From assembly GCA_900540345.1 (NCBI GenBank), contig UQFK01000001.1, positions 124,001 to 188,000 of the forward strand: DNA of 64,000 nucleotides. Reading direction: 5' to 3'. The stretch's first letter is position 1. Each line of letters starts with the position of its first letter. Shown here one piece after another: positions 1-7,664 of the stretch. The translations under genes were made by a program, and so were the position numbers. The notes beneath the pieces were generated by a model that worked only from the letters and a program-made list of their open reading frames with translations, was not told the DNA's origin and ran no database searches. The stretch is from an uncultured Eggerthella sp. (GTDB taxonomy: Bacteria; Actinomycetota; Coriobacteriia; Coriobacteriales; Eggerthellaceae).

Positions 1-272
1 AGCCTGTCAGCTCGGTCTTGATCGCCCTCGCCCATCGTCTTCGCAACAAGCGCTGCACCACCAGTGCCCAACATGAAACCAAACGCAGCGAACGCTGCCG
101 CAAGCGGAAAGATGAGATTGACCGCCGCAAGCGCTGTCTTACCAACAAGGTTCGACACAAAGAGACCGTCGACCACGCTATAGATGGAGGTGAAGATCAT
201 CATCGCGATGGAGGGCAGCGCGAAGCGGATCAGTCTCCCATACGTGAAATGATCAGAAAGCTTGATCGCCAT
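1..272 (-). CDS. MATE family efflux transporter, N-terminal part (cut by window edge)
   Basis: Only the first 90 or so residues lie in the window. They show a short cytoplasmic start followed by hydrophobic segments with the MATE-typical stretch SIYSVVDGLFVSNLVG and a following GGAALVAKTMGEG loop. MATE proteins export drugs or metabolites using a sodium or proton gradient across the inner membrane. The start codon ATG at 272 lies 3 bases after the stop of the MarR-type regulator, so the two are almost certainly co-transcribed and the regulator probably controls this exporter. The substrate cannot be told from the fragment. Confidence 0.85.
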   Translation of the reverse strand, partial: MAIKLSDHFTYGRLIRFALPSIAMMIFTSIYSVVDGLFVSNLVGKTALAAVNLIFPLAAAFAAFGFMLGTGGAALVAKTMGEGDQDRADR

Positions 273-275
273 CGC

Positions 276-734
276 TCACCCTTCCTTTTCAAGGGAAAGA
301 TCTTCGACTTGATCGCGAAATGCATCTGCAAGTCGCATGGCAAGCTCATAGAAACGCTGCTGCTCTTCTGTGCTCATCGACTCAAACGCGCGCTTCTCAG
401 CCTGTACGATAGGAACAATACGCGTTTCAACGAACTTCTCTCCAGCTGCCGTCAAATAGAGAGCTACCGCACGACCTGAACTGCTCTCCTTACGCAGAAG
501 TCCCTCACTTACAAGCTTATCGACAGCAGAGTGCACTGTTTGCTTGGGCAGATATGATGTAGCGCAGATATCCTTCTGCAAACAACCCTCGCCCAAGTAG
601 TTAACACTATAGAGCACATCAAGTATGCTTCCTGAAAGCTCCATGCGCGTAGCTGCCTCTCGATAGAGCCGATTGAAGATTTGATCAACGCGCAAGAAAT
701 CCACGAAAACACTGTTGGCATCCTTCATGACCAT
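276..734 (-). CDS. MarR family transcriptional regulator
   Basis: A 152-residue winged-helix regulator. The central part carries the helix-turn-helix (around QKDICATSYLPKQTVHSAVDKL) and the wing (LLRKESSSGRAVALYLT), followed by a C-terminal helix for dimerisation. The open frame continues upstream, but ATG at 734 is preferred because an AGAGGAA ribosome site sits about 7 bases before it. The gene precedes a MATE exporter by 3 bases, the usual arrangement for a local repressor of an efflux pump. Two copies of a 12-bp element and an inverted repeat lie just upstream and are probable binding sites. The ligand is unknown. Confidence 0.85.
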   Translation of the reverse strand: MVMKDANSVFVDFLRVDQIFNRLYREAATRMELSGSILDVLYSVNYLGEGCLQKDICATSYLPKQTVHSAVDKLVSEGLLRKESSSGRAVALYLTAAGEKFVETRIVPIVQAEKRAFESMSTEEQQRFYELAMRLADAFRDQVEDLSLEKEG

Positions 735-757
735 ACAGACATTCCTCTTTCTCGCTT

Positions 758-813
758 TAGTCCGATTTCGTACTCGAAGATCATATAAGAAGATATAGTC
801 CGATTTCAGACTA
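758..813 (-). promoter_or_regulatory. Probable MarR operator: duplicated tagtccgatttc element with inverted repeat
   Basis: The 12-mer tagtccgatttc occurs at 758-769 and again at 796-807, start to start 38 bp. The second copy forms an imperfect dyad TAGTC-N8-GACTA (796-813). Both lie 24-80 bp upstream of the MarR start codon, where a self-regulating repressor would bind. Protein binding is inferred, not seen. Confidence 0.55.
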
Positions 814-920
814 AAATGATGTTTCATGAAGTTTTCATAAGAACAAAACCGAATGCGAGACCGCGCGAGCACCACGCAGAACGACCTAACGGTCATCACG
901 CTCTATGATCTTAAAGGAGG

Positions 921-2546
921 TCAGTCGACAAATACAGTTCCCTTACCCGCTTCCTTTGCAGCGTAGAGCGCACTATCAGCGCGTTGCACGAGCGGATCGA
1001 TCGGATTAGGAACCTGCGGCGAGAAAGCAATGCCTGCGCTACCATAGATCTGCCACGGTTCACCAGGAGCAGAAGAGCGTTCCACAAATAAATCGAGTGC
1101 ACGTTGTGCGCGCTCACGCATGACTTCTGCGTTCTCGATATCAAACATCGCGACCACAAATTCATCGCCGCCCCAACGAATAACAAGACTGTCAGGAAAA
1201 ACTTCCGATAAGACTTCCGCGACCAAGATGAGCACGTGGTCGCCAATAGCATGCCCCATCGTGTCGTTGACGCTCTTGAAATCGTCAAGATCGAAGATAC
1301 CAATAGCAACCGAAAGCGATTCATCGTAATCGTCGAGATGCTCATAGAAATAACGCCTGTTGAAAAGCCCCGTAAGATAATCAGTACGTGCGTTCAGCAA
1401 TGCCTGTTGCTCAAGCTCGCGTTGCGCGGTCATATCGCTATAGATGCGGACTTGACCGGTCGGATTGCCAAATACATCAAGGATCGGTGCTTTGCGCATA
1501 TACATGAGACGCTGCACACCTCCTCGATCAAGGAAGAGCTCAGCGCTTTCATACTCTTCGCGAATACGCGCAAGCTCATCCCCAAAGGCAACCTTGCGCC
1601 AGGCAGAAAAGTTCATGCCAACCGTATCTTCACGTTTCTGCTGGAAGTATTCTTCGGTGATGGCATTAATGTTCGTGATAGTTCCATCATTATCTTCGAC
1701 GATAACAGCAAGCGGTAGCGAATCGAGCAGCAGGTTGTTCTCATAACGCAAATTATCAAGTTCTGTGATGTCATTAGCGGTACCAATGGTGCCCATAACC
1801 GAGCCATCTTCATCATAAAGAGGAGTCTTATAGGTAATGAGCATGCGTTTGCCGCGATCAGTGACGACGAGCTCTTCAAATTCACGCGTCTCACCCGCAA
1901 GAATCGCTTGCTGTTCGCTTTCCGCGCATACCGCAGCACTCTCCGTATCCTCTGGAGGTAAGCCCCAAATATAGTTGTGGCCCTGTCCTTCGATATCTTC
2001 CTTAGTCTTATTCACGACCGAGCAGAAGAAATCGTTCACCTTAAGATGCGTCCCATCAACACGCTTGACCCACACCATAGACGGCATGGAATCGATAAGC
2101 GTATTGAAATAGTTCTCGCAAAGGAGAAGATCCGAGCGCGTTTGTGCGGCACGTTGCAAGATCTCGAACTGAAAACCAGCTTCAATGCCCGTAAGCGGAG
2201 CGGTCCACAGATGCGTAATAACATCCAGATCATCGTCACTCCACGCAGCCGACTGCTCTTTCGTCGCAATGACAACGATCGCGTGATAACGATCTTCGTG
2301 CGTCTCCACGAACTTCGCAGCAGGCGCAGCTAGATCACGCGAAGGCTTGAACTCTGAGCCTGAACACTGCTTCCAAGCACTCGCATCGATGATCGCGATG
2401 TCGCATTTTAGAAAAGCTGCTTCATCGAAAGCAGGAAAAGCAACGACCTCATGCTTAAAGCAGCGAAAAGGAGCTCTGTTGCGAACCGCTCGCGCAACTT
2501 CCTCGGTAGCCCCGAACAGCGCGATGTGAAGTGTTTTGTGGTACAT
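921..2546 (-). CDS. Diguanylate cyclase with two PAS domains (GGDEF protein)
   Basis: A 541-residue protein. Residues 1-115 look like a degenerate receiver-like domain. Two PAS sensory domains follow at about 145-265 and 270-385, and a C-terminal GGDEF domain at about 385-541. The active-site motif RWGGDEF is intact, so it should make cyclic di-GMP from two GTP. The inhibitory I-site (RxxD) that normally stands just before it is replaced by FPDS, so product feedback is probably lost. There is no EAL domain and no membrane segment, so the enzyme is expected in the cytoplasm. ATG at 2546 has an AAGGGGG site upstream. The sensed signal is unknown. Confidence 0.9.
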   Translation of the reverse strand: MYHKTLHIALFGATEEVARAVRNRAPFRCFKHEVVAFPAFDEAAFLKCDIAIIDASAWKQCSGSEFKPSRDLAAPAAKFVETHEDRYHAIVVIATKEQSAAWSDDDLDVITHLWTAPLTGIEAGFQFEILQRAAQTRSDLLLCENYFNTLIDSMPSMVWVKRVDGTHLKVNDFFCSVVNKTKEDIEGQGHNYIWGLPPEDTESAAVCAESEQQAILAGETREFEELVVTDRGKRMLITYKTPLYDEDGSVMGTIGTANDITELDNLRYENNLLLDSLPLAVIVEDNDGTITNINAITEEYFQQKREDTVGMNFSAWRKVAFGDELARIREEYESAELFLDRGGVQRLMYMRKAPILDVFGNPTGQVRIYSDMTAQRELEQQALLNARTDYLTGLFNRRYFYEHLDDYDESLSVAIGIFDLDDFKSVNDTMGHAIGDHVLILVAEVLSEVFPDSLVIRWGGDEFVVAMFDIENAEVMRERAQRALDLFVERSSAPGEPWQIYGSAGIAFSPQVPNPIDPLVQRADSALYAAKEAGKGTVFVD

Positions 2547-2700
2547 GAACAGACCCCCTTAGTATCTCTCCATTCTATCGCATTCCAGGGACTATGAGAA
2601 CACTATGAGCAACATTCGCTGGGTCGTGCTCGTGTACTACGATGCGGCTACGAAAGCATATCAGCAGGTTTAAGGCTCTAAAGCATGCTAAAGTTATCCT

Positions 2701-3201
2701 ATGACTCGAGATACCGCACAACTTATCGAACACAGCATCAACCCTATCTTCGATGAACACAGCCGCGTGCTCATGCTCGGTACGATGCCCTCACCCCGCT
2801 CGCGTGAACAAGGTTTTTTCTACGGGCACCCACAGAACAGATTTTGGAAGGTCTTGGCGGCGGTGTTTGATAAACCCACTCCAGTCTCGATCGACGATAA
2901 GAAGCGATTCTTGCTCGAACATCGCATCGCACTTTGGGATGTGCTCGCATCATGCCAAATAGAAGGAGCAAGCGATGCGAGCATACGTGATCCAAAACCA
3001 AACGATCTAAGCCATATCCTTGATAAAGCACCTATCGAGCAGATCTTCTGCACAGGAGCAAAAGCAGCACAACTCTATCGCAAACTTTGCGAACCAACGA
3101 CAGGCATCCCGTGTCTACAGCTTCCCTCAACAAGTCCCGCTAATGCAGCAATGCGCTTAGACGACCTCATCGAGATCTATCGAAGTGCGCTCTTGACTTA
3201 A
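2701..3201 (+). CDS. DNA-deoxyinosine/uracil glycosylase (UDG superfamily, family 6-like)
   Basis: A 166-residue base-excision repair enzyme. It carries the UDG-superfamily motif LMLGTMPSPRSREQGFFYG near residue 25, an NRFW motif, and the C-terminal loop PSTSPAN that would enter the DNA groove. The pattern fits the hypoxanthine-DNA glycosylase group, which removes deaminated adenine (and sometimes uracil) from DNA. It stands alone and divergent from the diguanylate cyclase. No clear ribosome site precedes ATG 2701, so it may be translated from a leaderless or near-leaderless message. The exact substrate is inferred from family only. Confidence 0.8.
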   Translation: MTRDTAQLIEHSINPIFDEHSRVLMLGTMPSPRSREQGFFYGHPQNRFWKVLAAVFDKPTPVSIDDKKRFLLEHRIALWDVLASCQIEGASDASIRDPKPNDLSHILDKAPIEQIFCTGAKAAQLYRKLCEPTTGIPCLQLPSTSPANAAMRLDDLIEIYRSALLT

Positions 3202-3306
3202 AGTTAGGTTGAAGTAAGAAAATGAGCGCTATGACAAGGCTGCACGCTTACTTATTCCGCGCATAAGCGCGCAACTACCCTGCAACAAAGTATTGAGGTG
3301 ATTCCT

Positions 3307-3792
3307 ATGGCAATAAAACAAACCGCAGGTCACGATCAACTAGGAGATTATGCTCCAGAATTTGCTCATTTGAACGATGACATGACAAGATACGCACAGA
3401 GCATCATATTCCCTATTGGAGAGCCCAACACTGCTTTCGCACAATACTTCATCGGCAACAGCTATCTGGCGCCCGTATCAACCGAGCAAGTGCCCTTCTT
3501 CAATGTCACGTTCGAACCGCGTTGCCGCAATAATTGGCATATCCACCACGCAACACAAGGCGGCGGGCAGATGCTCGTGTGCGTAGGTGGGCGCGGGTGG
3601 TATCAGGAATGGGGAAAACCTGCACAACTCATGGTTCCAGGCGATGTCGTTCACATTCCCGCAAATGTAAAGCATTGGCATGGGGCAGCAGCGGATAGCT
3701 GGTTTTCGCATCTTGCCTTCGAGGTTCCGGGTAGCGACACCTCAAACGAATGGCTCGAAGCGGTCGACGATATACACTACGACGCGCTTTAG
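3307..3792 (+). CDS. Cupin-domain protein
   Basis: A 161-residue single-domain cupin. The first metal-binding motif is visible as NNWHIHHAT (His residues) with a following Gly-rich strand GGGQMLVCVGGRGWYQ. The second is PGDVVHIPANVKHWHGA. These His residues would hold a divalent metal in the barrel. The family includes enzymes linked to carboxymuconolactone decarboxylase-like proteins, but the reaction is not known. An in-frame GTG lies 9 bases earlier; ATG 3307 is chosen because GAGGTG then falls at normal spacing. It follows the glycosylase gene on the same strand, with about 100 bases between. Confidence 0.75.
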   Translation: MAIKQTAGHDQLGDYAPEFAHLNDDMTRYAQSIIFPIGEPNTAFAQYFIGNSYLAPVSTEQVPFFNVTFEPRCRNNWHIHHATQGGGQMLVCVGGRGWYQEWGKPAQLMVPGDVVHIPANVKHWHGAAADSWFSHLAFEVPGSDTSNEWLEAVDDIHYDAL

Positions 3793-3886
3793 CTACAAAG
3801 CGCGTTACAACGCGCGCGAAGTGCCAAAACGCATTGCAACGAATCCTCGCCATAAAGACATGCGAAGACTCAAAGCTTTTCTTCAC

Positions 3887-4873
3887 TCATGCTGAGATGA
3901 GCGAAGAAAGCAGTGCGACCTGATCATCCGAATCGTTCAGACAGGGAACATAGACGAAGTCTTCTTTCTTTGCATTGGGATAGCGCTGAAAGAATACCTG
4001 TCTCAACTCGACCTCGATATCGAAAAGCGTCTCTAAACAATCGATCGAGAAATTTGGTGTGACCACAAAAAGCCTTCCCTGTCCTGGTCGCACATTGTCA
4101 TAGAGTCGCTCCATTGATTCAACAATATACGGTCCGAGCCATCTGCGACTCTTATCGAAACGACATTGAAAACCAACAGACCAACATCCCTCAAAAGCTC
4201 CTACCCGTGCAGCGATAGCTGCTGCACTTGAAAATACTTGGTCTGGATACGTATCTCCTGCTTCGATATCTTTCATAGGGATTGAGTGGAATGCAAAGAG
4301 CACTTTGTCACGAGAAGGGTCGAAACCTGAAGCATGTATAGAGCGAGCAACAGCTTCGATATAAGCATCACATCCTGCATAATGCTCGACTATACGCACT
4401 GACAATCTGCGCTCAAGCTTAAGTATAAGTTCTTCGACCTTATCACAGACTACCATCGTCGTTGAAAAAGCACTTTGCGGATAGAGTGGTACAACCACAA
4501 GTTCTTCTGCACCTGCTTCATAAAGCTCTTCTACCGCTTTTTCCAACGATGGCACACCATAGCTCATAGCGCTCCGCACGACACTCTGACCTCCATCGGC
4601 CACATCAAGAGCACTTTGCAAGCGACTCGCGAGCAAGCCCATGATCAACGTAAGAGGCGATCCATCTGGGGTCCAGATGGATGCATATTTCTGCGCCGAA
4701 GCAACCGAACGTTTAGGAAGGATGAATGCATTTAAGATTAATTTCCAACAAAGCGGGTTGATCGGGCATATGCGCGGATCGCTCAAAAAACTGCGTAAAT
4801 ACGCACGCACAGCTTCAGGAGTAGGCGCAGCTGGACTGCCTGTATTTACAATGATGACGCCGCGTTTAGCCAT
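3887..4873 (-). CDS. hemH: Ferrochelatase
   Basis: A 328-residue full-length ferrochelatase, which inserts Fe(II) into protoporphyrin or, in the actinobacterial route, into coproporphyrin. It starts with GVIIVNTGSPAAPTPEAV, has the catalytic histidine in AFHSIPMKD, the QCRFDKSRRWLGP stretch, and the conserved acidic motif SIDCLETLFDIEVE. No other haem biosynthesis gene lies in the window, so this copy acts on a porphyrin made by distant genes or taken up from outside. It is transcribed divergently from the nuclease lipoprotein gene. Which porphyrin it uses cannot be decided by eye. Confidence 0.9.
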   Translation of the reverse strand: MAKRGVIIVNTGSPAAPTPEAVRAYLRSFLSDPRICPINPLCWKLILNAFILPKRSVASAQKYASIWTPDGSPLTLIMGLLASRLQSALDVADGGQSVVRSAMSYGVPSLEKAVEELYEAGAEELVVVPLYPQSAFSTTMVVCDKVEELILKLERRLSVRIVEHYAGCDAYIEAVARSIHASGFDPSRDKVLFAFHSIPMKDIEAGDTYPDQVFSSAAAIAARVGAFEGCWSVGFQCRFDKSRRWLGPYIVESMERLYDNVRPGQGRLFVVTPNFSIDCLETLFDIEVELRQVFFQRYPNAKKEDFVYVPCLNDSDDQVALLSSLISA

Positions 4874-4979
4874 GAACCCTCTTCCAAAAACGTAGTCTTA
4901 GCATACTGCAACGCAAGAGGATACGGTCGCGTTAAGTGGTAGAATAACGCCTACATTTCCACGAGCGGGACGGAGCAAT

Positions 4980-6002
4980 ATGCGGTATCTCAAACAGGTC
5001 TTCCTGGACGATCGCACGGTAAAAAAGCGTATCTCTACTGCATTCTTCGCGTTCTTCATCTCGCTTTTCTTGCTAAGCGGATGCGCTGGTGACGTTTCTC
5101 AGGCTGAAGATAGTACCCAAACATCCTCTCTCGAGAATACTTCCTCACCAGCGATCGAGATCGTTACCTCAGAGAGCGAGCGCACGCTCGATTTTGCCGA
5201 TATTCCTGACTATTCAGGCGAAGCGTACATCGAATTGAACAACAATATGCCCCAATTCAGCGCAGACGAACTCACCGCGCAAGATGGCACTGAAGAATAT
5301 GGAGCGCTTGATAGTCTTGGACGTGCTACCTCGGCCTTCGCAATCCTGTGCGAGAATACGCGTCCGAAACCTGGCAGCAAACGTAATACGAATATGCCGA
5401 ACCCAAGTGGTTGGGTACAAGCCTACTACCCCGAGATCGGCCTTGATCATCTCTATGAACGCTCGCACCTCATTGCCTATTCTTTGAGCGATGAAGCGAT
5501 CAATCCCTGCGATCTGATAACGGGCACCGAACAGCTAAACCAAGAAGCAATGAGCCTGTTTGAACAAAAGATTCGCGATTATCTCGATCAAGAGGATGGC
5601 ACCCCCGAACACGACAAGCATGTCATCATGCGCGTCACACCTGATTTTCGTGACGAAGAGTTAATCGCGCGTGGCGTACAGATCGAAGCGTTCTCGGTCG
5701 ACGACGCAGGCGCATCGATCTGTTTCAACGTGTATTGCTACAATGCACAACCTGGCATCATCATCGATTATGCGACCGGAGAGAGCCACCTTGCAGAAGC
5801 AACACAACAATCCCAAGCAAGCGAAACGACCATACAAGGTGCCGAGATAAGCTACGTGCTCAACACCAACACGAAGAAATTCCACTATCCAGATTGTCGC
5901 TCGGCAACCGAGATGAAAGCAAAGAATCGACAAGAGGTAACTGCAAGTCGCGAGAGCCTGATCGACCAAGGCTATCAACCCTGCGCGCGTTGTAAACCCT
6001 GA
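4980..6002 (+). CDS. Secreted DNA/RNA non-specific endonuclease lipoprotein with C-terminal Cys-cluster domain
   Basis: A 340-residue exported protein. Residues 1-35 form a lipoprotein signal ending in the lipobox LLSGC (Cys35 lipidated), then an acidic Ser/Thr-rich linker. The nuclease domain (about 75-265) matches the EndA / DNA-entry nuclease type; the catalytic HNH-like motif usually written DRGH appears as LYERSHLIAYSLSD, with His kept. The last 50 residues hold HYPDCRSATEM and CARC, an Ada-like Cys pattern often attached to secreted nucleases. A GGAG site precedes ATG. The likely role is degrading external DNA for nutrients or uptake at the cell surface. Confidence 0.8.
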   Translation: MRYLKQVFLDDRTVKKRISTAFFAFFISLFLLSGCAGDVSQAEDSTQTSSLENTSSPAIEIVTSESERTLDFADIPDYSGEAYIELNNNMPQFSADELTAQDGTEEYGALDSLGRATSAFAILCENTRPKPGSKRNTNMPNPSGWVQAYYPEIGLDHLYERSHLIAYSLSDEAINPCDLITGTEQLNQEAMSLFEQKIRDYLDQEDGTPEHDKHVIMRVTPDFRDEELIARGVQIEAFSVDDAGASICFNVYCYNAQPGIIIDYATGESHLAEATQQSQASETTIQGAEISYVLNTNTKKFHYPDCRSATEMKAKNRQEVTASRESLIDQGYQPCARCKP

Positions 6003-6119
6003 TAGAGAGCAATCACGCCAGTAAACGCTCGACACGAAAATCGTTCATGCTCTCACTTAAACAAAAAGTGTCAAAGCATAAGCCTTGACCCCCTAAAAGC
6101 ACTCTTGAGCACATATTGA

Positions 6120-6509
6120 CTAGGCATCAGCCTTCGCGTTCGCCTTCGATTCGAACTTCGCCTTATCAACGATGAAACGGTCGTGTTTCCCTCGCCCAAC
6201 GATATCCTTACCGTCGCGCACTTCAACTTCAAAGGTGAGCGCCCGTCCATCAACCTTCACAAGCGTACTCGTACAGCAAACCTCCATGCCAACGGGTGTA
6301 GGAGCATCGTGGCTCACATCAAGATGTGTACCAACACTCGTCTGACCTGGTTCAAGCTTATCTTGCACGCTTTGCGCGCAGGTGTACTCGATCAAGTTGA
6401 TCATGGCAGGTGTAGCGAACACCGCAACGGTGCCACTACCCAACGCTGCAGCAGTATTCTGCTCGGTCACCATCGTTGTTTCAGTATGAACGATGCCAGT
6501 CTCTAACAT
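6120..6509 (-). CDS. Hotdog-fold thioesterase (fluoroacetyl-CoA thioesterase-like)
   Basis: A 129-residue hotdog protein with TVAVFATPAMINLIEYTCAQ as the long central helix and VGTHLDVSHDAPTPVGMEV as the following strands. This pattern is typical of the FlK / YbaW-like thioesterases that hydrolyse small acyl-CoA esters. The Glu of the LIEYTC motif and the His of the VGTHLDVSH segment are the expected catalytic residues. The start has a GGAGG site. It lies 31 bases downstream of the ZIP transporter gene on the same strand and is probably co-transcribed, though no functional link is obvious. The substrate is unknown. Confidence 0.75.
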   Translation of the reverse strand: MLETGIVHTETTMVTEQNTAAALGSGTVAVFATPAMINLIEYTCAQSVQDKLEPGQTSVGTHLDVSHDAPTPVGMEVCCTSTLVKVDGRALTFEVEVRDGKDIVGRGKHDRFIVDKAKFESKANAKADA

Positions 6510-6540
6510 ATGAATCCTCCAGACTCTATTCGTCGCCTCG

Positions 6541-7332
6541 TTAGCCCAATGCTACATCAAGAATCATCATGAGCGTGAAACCGAGCGCAACACCTATAGT
6601 TCCTACATTCGAATGCTTGCCCGCTTGTGTCTCAGGTATGAGCTCTTCAACCACCACATAGATCATCGCACCTGCTGCAAATGCGAGCACATAGGGCAGA
6701 AATGGCGTGACAAGGCTTGTAAGCGCGAGCATAAGAAGCGCACCAACTGGCTCGAGCACTCCTGAGAGAAATCCCAGACCAAATGCTTTTTTGCGAGATA
6801 ATCCCGCAGAGACAAGAGGCATAGAGACAATAGCTCCCTCAGGAATATTCTGAATCGCGATGCCAATAGTGAGCGCGACAAGCCCAGCGAGCGCGATGAT
6901 TCCTTCACCTGACAAAAATCCTGCGAGCACAACACCCACCGCCATGCCCTCGGGCAAATTATGAATTGCTACTGCCAAGAAGAGCATCGTCGATTCCTTA
7001 AGGTTGCTGCGTATGCCTTCTGGTTTCTTTGAATCAAGATGGAGATGGGGCAAGAGCGAGTCGATGATAAGTAAAACACCCATGCCACAGATAAACCCAA
7101 CCGCAGCCGGAAGCCATGCGATCACCTCTTGCTCCCCTGCCATCTCGATGGCGGGGTTGATGAGGCTCCAGACCGATGCGGCGATCATAACACCTGCCGC
7201 AAATCCAACGAGTGCCTTCTGAAAAGGGATGCTCATCTGTTTTTTCATGAAGAACGCCAGTGCCGAGCCGATCGTCGTGCCTGCAAGAGGAACGGTGAGT
7301 GCGATCACTATGCCAAGCATTGCAGGATCCAT
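6541..7332 (-). CDS. ZIP family metal cation transporter
   Basis: A 263-residue membrane protein of the ZIP (ZupT-like) family that imports zinc, iron or manganese. About eight hydrophobic segments are visible. The two metal-site helices carry HNLPEGMAVG and QNIPEGAIVSM, and the variable loop holds the His motif LLPHLHLD before the fourth segment. Length matches bacterial ZupT. The start is ATG 7332 after GGAGCG. The thioesterase gene follows at 31 bases. A protein with a His-rich tail is encoded 1.4 kb upstream, but in a separate transcript beyond a tRNA. Confidence 0.88.
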   Translation of the reverse strand: MDPAMLGIVIALTVPLAGTTIGSALAFFMKKQMSIPFQKALVGFAAGVMIAASVWSLINPAIEMAGEQEVIAWLPAAVGFICGMGVLLIIDSLLPHLHLDSKKPEGIRSNLKESTMLFLAVAIHNLPEGMAVGVVLAGFLSGEGIIALAGLVALTIGIAIQNIPEGAIVSMPLVSAGLSRKKAFGLGFLSGVLEPVGALLMLALTSLVTPFLPYVLAFAAGAMIYVVVEELIPETQAGKHSNVGTIGVALGFTLMMILDVALG

Positions 7333-7501
7333 GTCTTCGCGCTCCTTTCTTATTCACACAACATCACAGCAGCGCATTGATTCACTTCGTATTGTAGCCA
7401 TTTCATACACAGCCGACGCGAGGTATCTCGCAGCTGTCAACAGACAGAAACTCTTCGAGACAAACACCATGCAAAGACCACGTGCCGGCAGCCCTGATAG
7501 A

Positions 7502-7540
7502 GCCATAAAAAGCAAAGGTCAAGGCAAATTGCCTTGACCT
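7502..7540 (-). terminator. Intrinsic terminator after tRNA-Thr
   Basis: On the minus strand a 10-bp perfect stem AGGTCAAGGC/GCCTTGACCT (7516-7540) with a 5-base loop is followed by TTTGCTTTTTA. It sits 10 bases past the 3' end of the tRNA gene. Confidence 0.8.
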
Positions 7541-7550
7541 ACGAAAACTC

Positions 7551-7626
7551 TGGTGCCGACAACAGGAATCGAACCCGCAACCCACTGATTACAAATCAGT
7601 TGCGCTACCAATTGCGCCATGTCGGC
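7551..7626 (-). tRNA. tRNA-Thr (anticodon TGT)
   Basis: Read on the minus strand it folds as a full cloverleaf: acceptor GCCGACA pairs with TGTCGGC, the anticodon arm is ACTGA-TTTGTAA-TCAGT with anticodon TGT (reads ACA), and the T arm GCGGG-TTCGATT-CCTGT is present. The 3' CCA is encoded (7551-7553). It is followed closely by a hairpin terminator, so it is a separate transcript unit or the tail of the one upstream. Confidence 0.97.
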
Positions 7627-7664
7627 TTATAGGATGCGTAGCATTATAGCACGCTTCTGCACCT

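Noticed and set aside
18..479. Open frame on the plus strand over the MATE and MarR genes
   Set aside because: Antisense to two recognisable proteins and very rich in Arg, Lys and His; no family resemblance.
1236..1718. Plus-strand open frame inside the diguanylate cyclase gene
   Set aside because: Shadow frame of a clear PAS/GGDEF protein; no ribosome site or recognisable motif.
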